Origin: Leifsonia xyli
GTDB taxonomy: Bacteria > Actinomycetota > Actinomycetes > Actinomycetales > Microbacteriaceae
Length of the DNA: 64,000 bases
Assembly (NCBI GenBank): GCA_003243275.1
Contig: QFQR01000004.1
Span: forward strand, 200,812-264,811
Reading direction: 5' to 3'
The notes beneath the pieces were generated by a model that worked only from the letters and a program-made list of their open reading frames with translations, was not told the DNA's origin and ran no database searches. Each line of letters opens with the position of its first letter. Within the stretch, counting starts at the first letter, position 1. The position numbers were made by a program, and so were the translations under genes. Shown here one piece after another: positions 1-6,742 of this stretch.

Positions 1-319
1 CAATCTCAAATGTGAAGAGGCCTTCGAGCAGTAGCGTGCGCAGCGCGTCATCGAAGCGTTCGAGGGCGACAACGTCGTCGAAGCGGGCACCGTCCATGTA
101 GGTGTCGCTTCGCCACTCGTGCCATTGCGGGTTCTGTTGCTCGGGAGCGAGAAGTCGCCGGAATGGGTATCGGTACCCACCGAGGCGGTGGTATCCGACT
201 GTGGAGAGGACACGGAGAGCCTCATCGTCATCGTCGATAGACAGCCCGAGGCGTCGCATGTGGTGGATGAGCGCGGAATATTCGAGGTGCGACTTGTCGA
301 ATGACTGTAGCGACGTCAT
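1..319 (-). CDS. Abi_2-family abortive infection protein, N-terminal part (C-terminus lies beyond the window)
   Basis: The reverse strand reads open from an ATG at 319 to the window edge, giving 106 residues. The segment GYHRLGGYRYPFRRL, followed by an FDDVVALERFDDALR block, is the signature of the Abi_2 (AbiD/AbiF-like) family. Members are phage-exclusion proteins that stop growth of infected cells; their biochemistry is poorly known. The gene faces away from the IS110 copy and lies in the same tRNA-Ser island as the ubiquitin-like operon, which fits a defence neighbourhood. Family assignment rests on the motif alone. Whether the full gene is intact cannot be seen. Confidence 0.8.
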   Translation of the reverse strand, partial: MTSLQSFDKSHLEYSALIHHMRRLGLSIDDDDEALRVLSTVGYHRLGGYRYPFRRLLAPEQQNPQWHEWRSDTYMDGARFDDVVALERFDDALRTLLLEGLFTFEI

Positions 320-681
320 GCTGCCCCAAAAGAAAACCGCCCCATGATGGCCAAGGCCAACAGAGGGGGACGGTGTCTAATACATTCAGCTTACACGCGT
401 CAGGTGACAGTTGTCATTGGCTTGGACTGGCACCGACAGTCATCGGGAGCGCATCGGAGTGGCGCCCCGTTACTTTCTTCGTGACCCGTTCGGCGGCCAT
501 GCTGGGCGGTGACGGCCTGCCAGGCCCCGGCATGATTGCTGCCCCCTGTCCTTGATGATCCGGGGGTGTTGTCACCGGGGCCTGGTCGGCGGTGTGTGAT
601 CGCTGATAGGGGCTGGACCCGAGCACCGCTCGAGGCCGTTCGTAACGTGGATGCCGAGACGCGCCGCCTGCGGACGCCGTC
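320..681. other. Non-coding stretch with probable IS110 left end
   Basis: No convincing gene is present. The part from about 540 to 681 is GC-rich with short self-complementary segments and leads directly into the IS110 transposase. IS110-group elements carry a structured bridge RNA in a long 5' non-coding end, so this is where one would lie, but no boundary or fold could be established by eye. The part nearest 320 should hold the promoter of the abi gene. Confidence 0.35.
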
Positions 682-1917
682 GTGAGATCGGAGGACGAAG
701 TGGTCACCAGCATCGACAGATACGACGAGGTCGACGTGTTCATCGGACTCGACGTCGGCAAGGGCGAGCATCACGCGGTCGCTCTCGACCGGGCGGGCAA
801 GCGGCTGTTCGACAAGGCGCTCCCGAACGACGAGCGCCGCTTACGGGCAGTCCTCGATCAGCTCCAGGCGCACGGCATGGTGCTGCTGGTCGTCGATCAA
901 CCCGCGACTATCGGCGCGCTGCCGGTCGCGGTCGCGCAGGCAGCCGGAGCGCTGGTCGGCTATCTGCCCGGGTTGGCGATGCGCCGCATCGCGGACCTGC
1001 ACCCCGGTGAGGCGAAGACCGACGCGAGAGACGCGGCGATCATCGCCGAGACCGCACGGACGATGCCACACACGCTCCGCTCGATCCAGGTCGCCGACGA
1101 GCAAGTCGCCGAGCTCTCGATGCTCTGCGGGTTCGATGACGACCTCGCCGGGCAGATCACCCAAGTCAGCAACCGCATCCGCGGGCTGCTCACCCAGATC
1201 CACCCCGCGCTGGAGCGCGTGATCGGGCCGAGACTGGACCATCCCGCGATCCTCGACCTCCTGCAACGCTATCCGTCACCGGCGGCGATGAAGGCCGCGG
1301 GCGAGAAGCGGCTGGGGAACCGGCTCCTGAAGAACGCTCCACGGAAGGGTCGAGTTTGGGCGGGCGAGCTCATCACGGCTCTCAACGAGCAGACCGTCGT
1401 GGTCACCGGCACCGACGCTGCAGCGCTCGTGCTCCCACGCCTGGCGGAGCAGCTTGCAGCACTGCGCAGGCAGCGCGGCGAGATCGCTGGTGAGGTCGAG
1501 AAGATCGTGGACGCGCACCCTCTTCAGCCGGTCCTGACGAGCATGCCCGGAGCCGGCGTCGGGACCGCAGCCCGGCTCCTCACCGAAGTCACCACGAAGA
1601 CCTTCCCCACCGCCGGGCACCTCGCCGCCTAAGCCGGCCTCGCACCCGTTACCCGCCGTTCCGGAACCTCGATTCGCGGTGAGCATCCATCCCGACGCGG
1701 CAACAAGATCCTCAAGCGGGCCCTGTTCCTCTCCGCGTTCGCCGCGCTCCGCGACCCCGAATCCCGCGCCTACTACGACCGCAAGATCGCGCAAGGCAAG
1801 CGCCACAACCAAGCCCTCATCGCCCTCGCACGCCGCCGCTCCGAAGTCCTCTACGCCATGCTCCGAGACGGCACCCTCTACCAATCGAAATCGTCCGAGC
1901 ACGCCATCGCGGCTTGA
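682..1917 (+). pseudogene. IS110-family transposase with an in-frame stop codon
   Basis: The first 316 codons form the N-terminal DEDD (RuvC-like) domain (IGLDVGK near residue 22, TDARDAAIIAE near 114) and the start of the Transposase_20 domain (SMPGAGVGTAARLL). A TAA at 1630-1632 stands where the family has Tyr in LAAYAGLAP. The frame then stays open through the conserved SG-x-S serine region and a GNKILKRALFLSAFAAL block to TGA at 1915-1917. One point change therefore removes the catalytic serine domain and should inactivate the element. Translation may start at ATG 682 or GTG 700. The very short 3' tail before the HIT gene and the long 5' flank fit the IS110 group rather than IS1111. Confidence 0.9.
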
Positions 1918-1952
1918 CGCCTTCACCCGTGTCAGTCCGATACCGTCGAGGC

Positions 1953-2444
1953 ATGGACTGGCGTGAGGATCGCATCGGCTCGGCGGCACGAGGAGAGAAC
2001 CCCACAGTTCTCGCCGAGCTTCGCAGCGGCTACGCCGTGATCGGAGACGTCCATTTCCTCCCCGGATACTGCGTTCTCCTAGGCAAGGACCCCCACGCGA
2101 AAGCCCTCGCCGACATGCCGAGGAAGGAGCGCGTCCAGTTCCTCGCCGACGCCGACCTTCTCGCCACCGCAGTCGAAAACGCCTGCCGCGAAGCCGACCC
2201 ACAGTTCCGGCGCACCAACATCGACATCCTGGGGAACGCGGACGCCTTCGTCCACGCTCACATCTGGCCCCGCTACGAATGGGAACCCCCGGAACTGGTC
2301 TGGCGTCCCGTCTGGCTCTACGACCTCGCCAGCTGGAAGAATCCAGCGACCGCGCTCAGCACCCAGCACGACACACTCCGAGCAAGCCTCACCAAGCACC
2401 TACACGACCTCAGCGACGCGGACAACATCCGCATCACCGGATAG
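1953..2444 (+). CDS. HIT-like (histidine triad) family protein
   Basis: 163 residues from the ATG at 1953; an upstream ATG at 1914 would overlap the transposase remnant and is less likely. The C-terminal half contains NADAFVHAHIWPRYEWEP, a histidine-triad-like H-x-H-x-W motif in which the first two histidines are kept and the third is Trp. HIT proteins hydrolyse or transfer nucleoside phosphates (Ap4A-type or nucleoside phosphoramidate substrates). The N-terminal block SGYAVIGDVHFLPGYCVLL is typical of small actinobacterial members. It lies immediately downstream of the IS110 end and faces the RHH gene. Substrate unknown. Confidence 0.75.
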   Translation: MDWREDRIGSAARGENPTVLAELRSGYAVIGDVHFLPGYCVLLGKDPHAKALADMPRKERVQFLADADLLATAVENACREADPQFRRTNIDILGNADAFVHAHIWPRYEWEPPELVWRPVWLYDLASWKNPATALSTQHDTLRASLTKHLHDLSDADNIRITG

Positions 2445-2554
2445 GCCCCGCAATCAGCAATCGGGCTTGACGAAAGACATAGGGGCACCCCCAGCGGGTC
2501 GGCGCCATCCGGTCGGGGCTTGTGCCCAACCCTGTGCTTCCGGAGTGCTGAGAA

Positions 2555-2761
2555 CTACTTGCGCAAAAGTCCCTGCGCGCGCTCGATGCGCTCGCGAAGT
2601 CCAGCCTGGAACTGCTCGTCCTTGCTGACGGACTCGATGTGGCTAGCAATGGCCGCTCGAATCACTTCGGAGACGGGCTGATTCTCGACGCTGGCCACTG
2701 TTTCGAGTTGCTCGGCCTGCTCCTCGGATAGGCGAATAGTCATTGCCTTCTGTCCAGTCAT
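2555..2761 (-). CDS. Ribbon-helix-helix (CopG/Arc-like) DNA-binding protein, leaderless
   Basis: 68 residues. KAMTIRLSEEQAEQLETVA is the beta-strand plus first helix of a ribbon-helix-helix domain, followed by a second helix with SEVIRAAIASHIE. Such proteins bind DNA as dimers and often act as antitoxins or autorepressors. The start at 2761 is chosen because a good promoter lies just upstream and would put the transcription start on this ATG (leaderless mRNA); a longer reading from TTG 2797 would begin inside the -35 box. No toxin gene is adjacent. It diverges from the multiubiquitin operon with 91 bp between starts, so it may be that operon's regulator (inference). Confidence 0.75.
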   Translation of the reverse strand: MTGQKAMTIRLSEEQAEQLETVASVENQPVSEVIRAAIASHIESVSKDEQFQAGLRERIERAQGLLRK

Positions 2762-2797
2762 GGATCCACTATGCCACCGAGTAATCTTGGTTGTCAA
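2762..2797 (-). promoter_or_regulatory. Sigma-70 type promoter giving a leaderless RHH transcript
   Basis: On the minus strand the -35 box TTGACA occupies 2797-2792 and the -10 box CATAGT occupies 2773-2768, with an 18-nt spacer. The ATG at 2761 begins six bases after the -10 box, where transcription should start, so the message is predicted to lack a leader. Confidence 0.65.
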
Positions 2798-2804
2798 CGC
2801 ATTT

Positions 2805-2828
2805 GGTAGTATGGTATCAAGGTATCAG
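2805..2828 (+). repeat. Three tandem 8-bp repeats, candidate operator of the ubiquitin-like operon
   Basis: GGTAGTAT (2805-2812), GGTATCAA (2813-2820) and GGTATCAG (2821-2828) follow each other without gaps. Ribbon-helix-helix dimers commonly bind short tandem half-sites cooperatively. The block covers a -10-like TATGGT at 2810-2815 that pairs with TTGGTT at 2787-2792 and sits 25 bp before the GTG of the multiubiquitin gene, so binding could repress the operon. Binding by the divergent RHH protein is inference. Confidence 0.45.
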
Positions 2829-2852
2829 TCCACCGAGCGATAGGAGACCACA

Positions 2853-3314
2853 GTGACCGACACCAAGAGCACGACCAACAAGATCACCATCCACATCGAT
2901 GCCGAGCCGTACCAGATCAAGGCCGGCCCGACTCCGGTCCAGAAGCTCCGCCAGCTCCGCAAGCCCCCCGTGCCGGAGGGCAAGGAGATCTGGCTGGACA
3001 TCGACGACGAGCAGGATCAGGAACTCGACAACGCCGGCACGATCGACCTCGTCGACGGCATGCGGTTCTTCACCGAGATCGATGCGATCACCATCCGCAT
3101 CGACCGGGTCGACTACCAGGTGTTCAAGCGCAAGATGACCGGCGCCGAACTGCGCACCGTCCCCAGCCCGGACGTCGCGCCCGACCGGGATCTGTGGCGG
3201 GACGTGCCCGACAAGCGCGATGTCAAGGTCCAGGACGAGGACATCGTCCGCTTCAAGAACGGCATGCGGTTCTTCACGGCGCCGGGCCGCATCAACCCCG
3301 GTCAGGAGAAGTGA
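2853..3314 (+). CDS. Multiubiquitin-like protein with two beta-grasp repeats
   Basis: 153 residues from GTG 2853, with GGAG eight bases upstream. Two ubiquitin-like repeats are visible: about residues 9-75 (ITIHIDAEPYQIKAG to LVDGMRFFTE) and 77-145 (ITIRIDRVDYQVFKR to FKNGMRFFTAP). Each ends in the same D/N-GMRFFT strand. This is the multiubiquitin type found with bacterial E1/E2/JAB genes. The tail reads INPG then QEK: Gly150 is the likely conjugated end, with QEK to be clipped by the JAB peptidase (inference). It is the first gene of a five-gene operon whose members overlap by 4 to 13 nt. Targets unknown. Confidence 0.88.
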   Translation: MTDTKSTTNKITIHIDAEPYQIKAGPTPVQKLRQLRKPPVPEGKEIWLDIDDEQDQELDNAGTIDLVDGMRFFTEIDAITIRIDRVDYQVFKRKMTGAELRTVPSPDVAPDRDLWRDVPDKRDVKVQDEDIVRFKNGMRFFTAPGRINPGQEK

Positions 3315-3694
3315 AGCTCCCGGAGCCCGACCGGGAGTACCTCGAGCGGGCAGGAATCGAGTACCGGGTGTTCGACGATGGCACTGGCATGCTGAACGTC
3401 GAACTCATCGATTTCGCGTTGCCGGACGGGTTGAACGCCCACCACGCCAACGTGCTGTTCCGGTTGCACGCAAGCTACCCGGACACCCCTCCGGACATGT
3501 GGTGGATCATCCCCCACCTCATGTCGGTCAATGGTGGGGTCATCCCTGCCACGGAGTCGATAGAGACCCACGACGGTCGGAGTTGGCAGCGCTGGTCGCG
3601 GCACCTCGACGCCGCACTGTGGCGCTCGGGCATCGACGGACTGGAGAGCTACGTGCGGCTGCTACGCAACGAACTCGCGAGCGCTGCCGCATGA
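3311..3694 (+). CDS. Prokaryotic E2 family E (E2-like) protein
   Basis: 127 residues from GTG 3311, which overlaps the upstream TGA (GTGA), with AGGAG at 3303-3307. The order of blocks (LPEPDREYLERAGIEYRV, HHANVLFRLHASYPDTPPDMWW, RSWQRWSRH) and the position between a multiubiquitin gene and a JAB-E1 gene identify it as the E2-like family usually called Prok-E2_E. E2 enzymes carry the activated ubiquitin on a cysteine, but this protein contains no cysteine at all. It may act as a non-catalytic scaffold, or the E1 may transfer directly. The next gene starts inside its stop codon, so the two are translationally coupled. Confidence 0.8.
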   Translation: MKLPEPDREYLERAGIEYRVFDDGTGMLNVELIDFALPDGLNAHHANVLFRLHASYPDTPPDMWWIIPHLMSVNGGVIPATESIETHDGRSWQRWSRHLDAALWRSGIDGLESYVRLLRNELASAAA

Positions 3695-5064
3695 GCATCA
3701 CCCTCCGCCTGACGCCGGCGATCCACACGACCCTCAACGAGATGGCTCACAGTGACGTCGAGTCCGCGGGTGTGCTCCTCGCACATCCGCGGACCGACCG
3801 CGACCGCACCATCCTCACCGCATTCGACCTGACCCCAGTTCCAGAAGACGCCTACGAAGTCCGCACCGACCGCGCCCTCCAGATCACCTCCGACGGATAC
3901 GTCCACGCGCTGAAGGTCGCACGCGCCCGCGGCGCCATCGCGATTTGGGTACACAGCCACCCCGGCAACCACTCGATCCCCAAGGCCAGCCGTCACGACC
4001 GTCGGGTCAACGCCGAACTCGAGCCCCTCTTCGCCCAGCAGACGGACACCGATCAATACGGGTATCTGATCGTTAGCCACGCGGACGATGCCCTCACCTT
4101 CACCGGCGAGATCAGCGGACCGGTGACCGGCCCGATCTCACGTATCACCGCGACCGGCGAACGCTGGGCCTTCAGGACCTCCTACGACCACGACGCGCCG
4201 ATGAACTACGACCTGTTCGATCGGAACGTCCGTGCGTTCGGGAGTCAGATCCAGCACACGATCAGCGGCCTGACAGTAGGCATCGTCGGGGCCGGCGGCA
4301 CCGGATCCGCGGTGGCCGAGCAACTCGCACGCCTCGGCGTCAGGTCATTCATCCTCATTGACCCCGACACGCTTTCCGCCAGCAACACCACGCGCGTGTA
4401 CGGCTCGACACCTGCCGATGTCGGCCGCGGCAAGGTCGACGCCCTCGGCGACCACCTCGAGGCGATCGCGGACGGCATGCACGTGACCCGAATCCGTGGC
4501 ACCGTCGTCAGCCGGAAGCCCGCCGAATCCCTCGTCTTCGCCGACATCGTGTTCGGATGCACCGACGACAACGCCGGCCGCCTGCGGCTCTCCCGGCTGC
4601 CCTATTACGAGCTCGTACCGGTCATCGACTGCGGGGTCCAGATCACAGCCGACGATAACGACACCATCTCCGGCATCTTTGGGCGCGTCACGACCCTGTG
4701 CCTCGAAACTGCGTGCCTCATGTGCCGGAATCGCATCGACCTCGCTCTCGCCGAAGCCGAGGTTCGCGGCCTCGAGGAGCAGCGGAAGCTCGAGAAGGAG
4801 GGCTACGCACCTGCTCTACCCGGCGTCGAGCCAGCTGTCGTCGCGTTCACCACCCTCGTCGCGGCAACCGCCGTCAGCGAACTTCTCGAGCGGCTGGTGG
4901 GCTACGGCGAGACCCCGACCCCGTCCGAGCTGGTGCTCTACCTCCACGACCGTGCGGTTCGCGCCAACATCGAATCGCCGCGCACCGGCCACTACTGCGA
5001 CCCCGCCTCGCCGCGGGTGGGAACCGACACCGAGATGTACCTGGGGCTGAATTGGGCATCCTGA
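3691..5064 (+). CDS. JAB (JAMM) deubiquitinase-like domain fused to ThiF/E1-like activating enzyme
   Basis: 457 residues from ATG 3691 (ATGA overlap). Residues 1-150 are a JAMM metalloprotease: Glu24, then His88-x-His90, Ser100 and Asp103 in WVHSHPGNHSIPKASRHD. Residues 190-457 are an E1/ThiF adenylation domain: VGIVGAGGTGSAVAEQL (198-212), Asp224, the NTTR arginine near 235, DIVFGCTDDN, DCG at 313-315 (possible thioester Cys314), and a CLMC pair (342-345) with Cys436 for zinc. One protein would thus trim and remove the ubiquitin-like modifier and also adenylate it. This JAB-E1 fusion is known from bacterial multiubiquitin operons. All key JAMM and nucleotide-binding residues are present. Confidence 0.9.
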   Translation: MSITLRLTPAIHTTLNEMAHSDVESAGVLLAHPRTDRDRTILTAFDLTPVPEDAYEVRTDRALQITSDGYVHALKVARARGAIAIWVHSHPGNHSIPKASRHDRRVNAELEPLFAQQTDTDQYGYLIVSHADDALTFTGEISGPVTGPISRITATGERWAFRTSYDHDAPMNYDLFDRNVRAFGSQIQHTISGLTVGIVGAGGTGSAVAEQLARLGVRSFILIDPDTLSASNTTRVYGSTPADVGRGKVDALGDHLEAIADGMHVTRIRGTVVSRKPAESLVFADIVFGCTDDNAGRLRLSRLPYYELVPVIDCGVQITADDNDTISGIFGRVTTLCLETACLMCRNRIDLALAEAEVRGLEEQRKLEKEGYAPALPGVEPAVVAFTTLVAATAVSELLERLVGYGETPTPSELVLYLHDRAVRANIESPRTGHYCDPASPRVGTDTEMYLGLNWAS

Positions 5065-5387
5065 CACGCATCCTTCACTGGCGACGCTGGAAGGCCGACT
5101 CGCGCGTCCAGTCGGTCACGGACGTCCCAGACACCCTTCGACCACGCCATGCAGTCCGCGTCGGCACCCCCGACTACGAAAAGTGGTTGGTGTTCGACTG
5201 CCCATGCAGGAGAGGTCACCGCGTCATGCTCAACCTCGACCACAACCACCGACCGCGGTGGCGCGTAAAGGACTCCTACCTCATGAACCTCCAGCCAAGC
5301 GTCGACGAGATCAGCGCCGTCGGACACTGCCACTACGTTGTACGCGACGGCCGCGTTCACTGGATCGAACGGACGGATCACCGATGA
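5052..5387 (+). CDS. DUF6527-like small Cys/His protein of the ubiquitin-like operon
   Basis: 111 residues, probably from TTG 5052; an ATG start is missing and the frame overlaps the E1 gene by 13 nt (CTG 5061 is an alternative). Cys50-Pro-Cys52 with His56, and a second cluster His92-Cys93-His94, suggest a bound metal ion. The pattern FDCPCRRGHRVMLNL, then W, LQPSVD and GHCHYVVRDGRVHW, matches the DUF6527 family, which is found beside multiubiquitin genes. Whether it works as an E3-like adaptor or substrate binder is unknown. It is coupled to the protease gene by an ATGA overlap. Confidence 0.75.
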   Translation: MGILTRILHWRRWKADSRVQSVTDVPDTLRPRHAVRVGTPDYEKWLVFDCPCRRGHRVMLNLDHNHRPRWRVKDSYLMNLQPSVDEISAVGHCHYVVRDGRVHWIERTDHR

Positions 5388-6367
5388 CAGCCAACCCGCA
5401 GCAGCCCGAGCCGAACGACGAGGCCGAGCAGCCCAAACACGTCGTCAGTCCCACGCCGCCAGCGCCCGCCTTCGTTCCCACCCCGCCGGTCGCTCCGACT
5501 CCAACTCCCGTGTCCAGAGGAGCTTCGCGAACCCCGCTCTACGAGGCCATGAATGCGCCGCGATACGCCCGACAGGCCCTCATTCGCGAAATCGAAAGCA
5601 CGACCGGCACCACCCTCATCTGCTACGTCTCGGCCAAGCTGGAAATCGATCGCGGCGACACGGTGCCCATGGTGGATCTCCTCCACAACATCAAGCTCGG
5701 AACGCCAATTGACCTGCTGCTCAACTCGCCTGGCGGAAACATCGACGCCGCCGAGAAGATCATCACGCTGATTCGCAAGCGCGCTGGCAACGCAGCTGTT
5801 CGAGTCATCGTTCCCGACTACGCCAAGAGCGCGGCCACCTTGATTGCGCTCGGAGCCAACTCCATCGTGATGTCGGACGCATCCGAACTCGGCGTCATCG
5901 ACCCTCAGGTTGCGCTTCCCGACTCAAGCGGTCACGTGCAGGTCCTCTCTGCGCAGAGCTACCTCGACGCGTTCCACCTCCACAGTCGAAATCTCAAAGA
6001 CGACCCCAGTGACCCGGTCGCCCTCGCCATGCTCGCCAAGATGGAACCCGCGACCGTTCGCAAACTTGAACGCATGACCGAACGCTCGCGCTCTATCGCG
6101 GTAGCGCTGCTCACTCATGCCATGGTCAAGGAAGAAGAGGAAGCCAAGGACCTTGCAAAGGAACTCAGCAATACCGAACGCTGGCACTCACATGGCCAGA
6201 TGATCTCGCATCAGGCTGCCTTGGGCCTCGGCCTCAACGTCACCTACTTGTCGTCTGACTCACCTCTCTGGGAACAGTACTGGCGGCTCTATTGCCTTCA
6301 ACTCTGGGCGGCCGACGGCGACGTCAAGCTGTTCGAGAGCAACTGGGCATCGCTCCTCACAACATGA
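5384..6367 (+). CDS. ClpP/SppA-fold serine protease (SDH_sah type) of the ubiquitin-like operon
   Basis: 327 residues from ATG 5384 (ATGA overlap). Residues 1-48 are a Pro-rich, probably disordered tail. The core has the crotonase/ClpP-like blocks of the SDH_sah family: LLLNSPGGNIDAAEKI (SPGG oxyanion loop 115-118), VPDYAKSAATLIALGA with nucleophile Ser149 preceded by Lys148, GVIDPQ with Asp173, and a C-terminal ERWHSHGQMISHQAA block. A charged helix (about 225-262, EEEEAKDLAKEL) may drive oligomerisation. There is no signal peptide, so it should act in the cytoplasm. It is the last gene before the terminator. Its coupling to E1, E2 and ubiquitin-like genes suggests that it degrades or processes tagged proteins (inference). 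Confidence 0.8.
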   Translation: MTANPQQPEPNDEAEQPKHVVSPTPPAPAFVPTPPVAPTPTPVSRGASRTPLYEAMNAPRYARQALIREIESTTGTTLICYVSAKLEIDRGDTVPMVDLLHNIKLGTPIDLLLNSPGGNIDAAEKIITLIRKRAGNAAVRVIVPDYAKSAATLIALGANSIVMSDASELGVIDPQVALPDSSGHVQVLSAQSYLDAFHLHSRNLKDDPSDPVALAMLAKMEPATVRKLERMTERSRSIAVALLTHAMVKEEEEAKDLAKELSNTERWHSHGQMISHQAALGLGLNVTYLSSDSPLWEQYWRLYCLQLWAADGDVKLFESNWASLLTT

Positions 6368-6417
6368 GCATGGGGAAGCCCTCAAGCGCGCGCCGGACCT
6401 CGGCCGCAACTGACCGC

Positions 6418-6456
6418 GGGGCGGTCGATCTCAAGTGAAGTGAGATCGGCCGCCCC
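6418..6456 (+). terminator. Rho-independent-type hairpin ending the ubiquitin-like operon
   Basis: Arms 6418-6433 and 6441-6456 are complementary over 16 bp except for a single mismatch (GGGGCGGTCGATCTCA against its partner), with a 7-nt loop. It lies 50 bp after the protease stop codon. No long T run follows, as is common in high-GC actinobacteria. Confidence 0.75.
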
Positions 6457-6670
6457 GTTGCCGCACCACCCTAGTGATTCTGTCCTAGCCCGTCGAGCGA
6501 ATCACGCCGGTCCGGAGCCACGGAGCGATCGCGTCTGGACTGCAATCGCCTCCAGTCGTGACTCTGGTCCGTGTGTACCCCGGGTGTCCCCGTCGATCGA
6601 ATAACGATGTGTTTCGGGGTGTTTGGAGTGGGTGCAAGCCCGCAGTGTCGGGCCTGATGCGGAAACAGGG

Positions 6671-6728
6671 ACCCTGCTAAGGTGGAGACCCCTCTGGGGG
6701 TCCGAGGGTTCAAATCCCTCCGTCTCCG
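6671..6728 (+). other. 3' fragment of a tRNA-Ser gene: island attachment site (attL/attR)
   Basis: The segment has the variable arm, the T arm (GAGGG TTCAAAT CCCTC at 6704-6720) and the 3' acceptor strand CGTCTCCG of a class II tRNA-Ser, preceded by CTGCTAA, which resembles a GCU anticodon loop. No 5' acceptor strand (GGAGACG) or D arm exists upstream, so this is not a working tRNA. Such fragments remain where an element has integrated into a tRNA 3' end, and the intact tRNA-Ser should lie to the left of the window. It marks the boundary between the island (1-6670) and the chromosome. Confidence 0.75.
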
Positions 6729-6742
6729 CTCCAAATCCCTGA

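Larger units (their letters stand above)
1..6728. mobile_element. Inner end of a tRNA-Ser genomic island carrying defence-type genes
   Basis: The right boundary is the truncated tRNA-Ser copy. The content (Abi_2 protein, dead IS110, HIT-like protein, RHH regulator, ubiquitin-like operon) is accessory and unlike the metabolic genes that follow. The integrase and the left end lie outside the window. The extent is inferred from the tRNA fragment alone. Confidence 0.55.

Noticed and set aside
2853..3314. Simple beta-grasp sulfur carrier (ThiS/MoaD)
   Set aside because: Two repeats rather than one, no terminal GG, and neighbours are E2 and JAB-E1, not thiamin or molybdopterin genes.
6610..6728. 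Complete tRNA-Ser gene
   Set aside because: The 3' half is perfect but no matching 5' acceptor strand or D arm is found upstream, so it was called a fragment.
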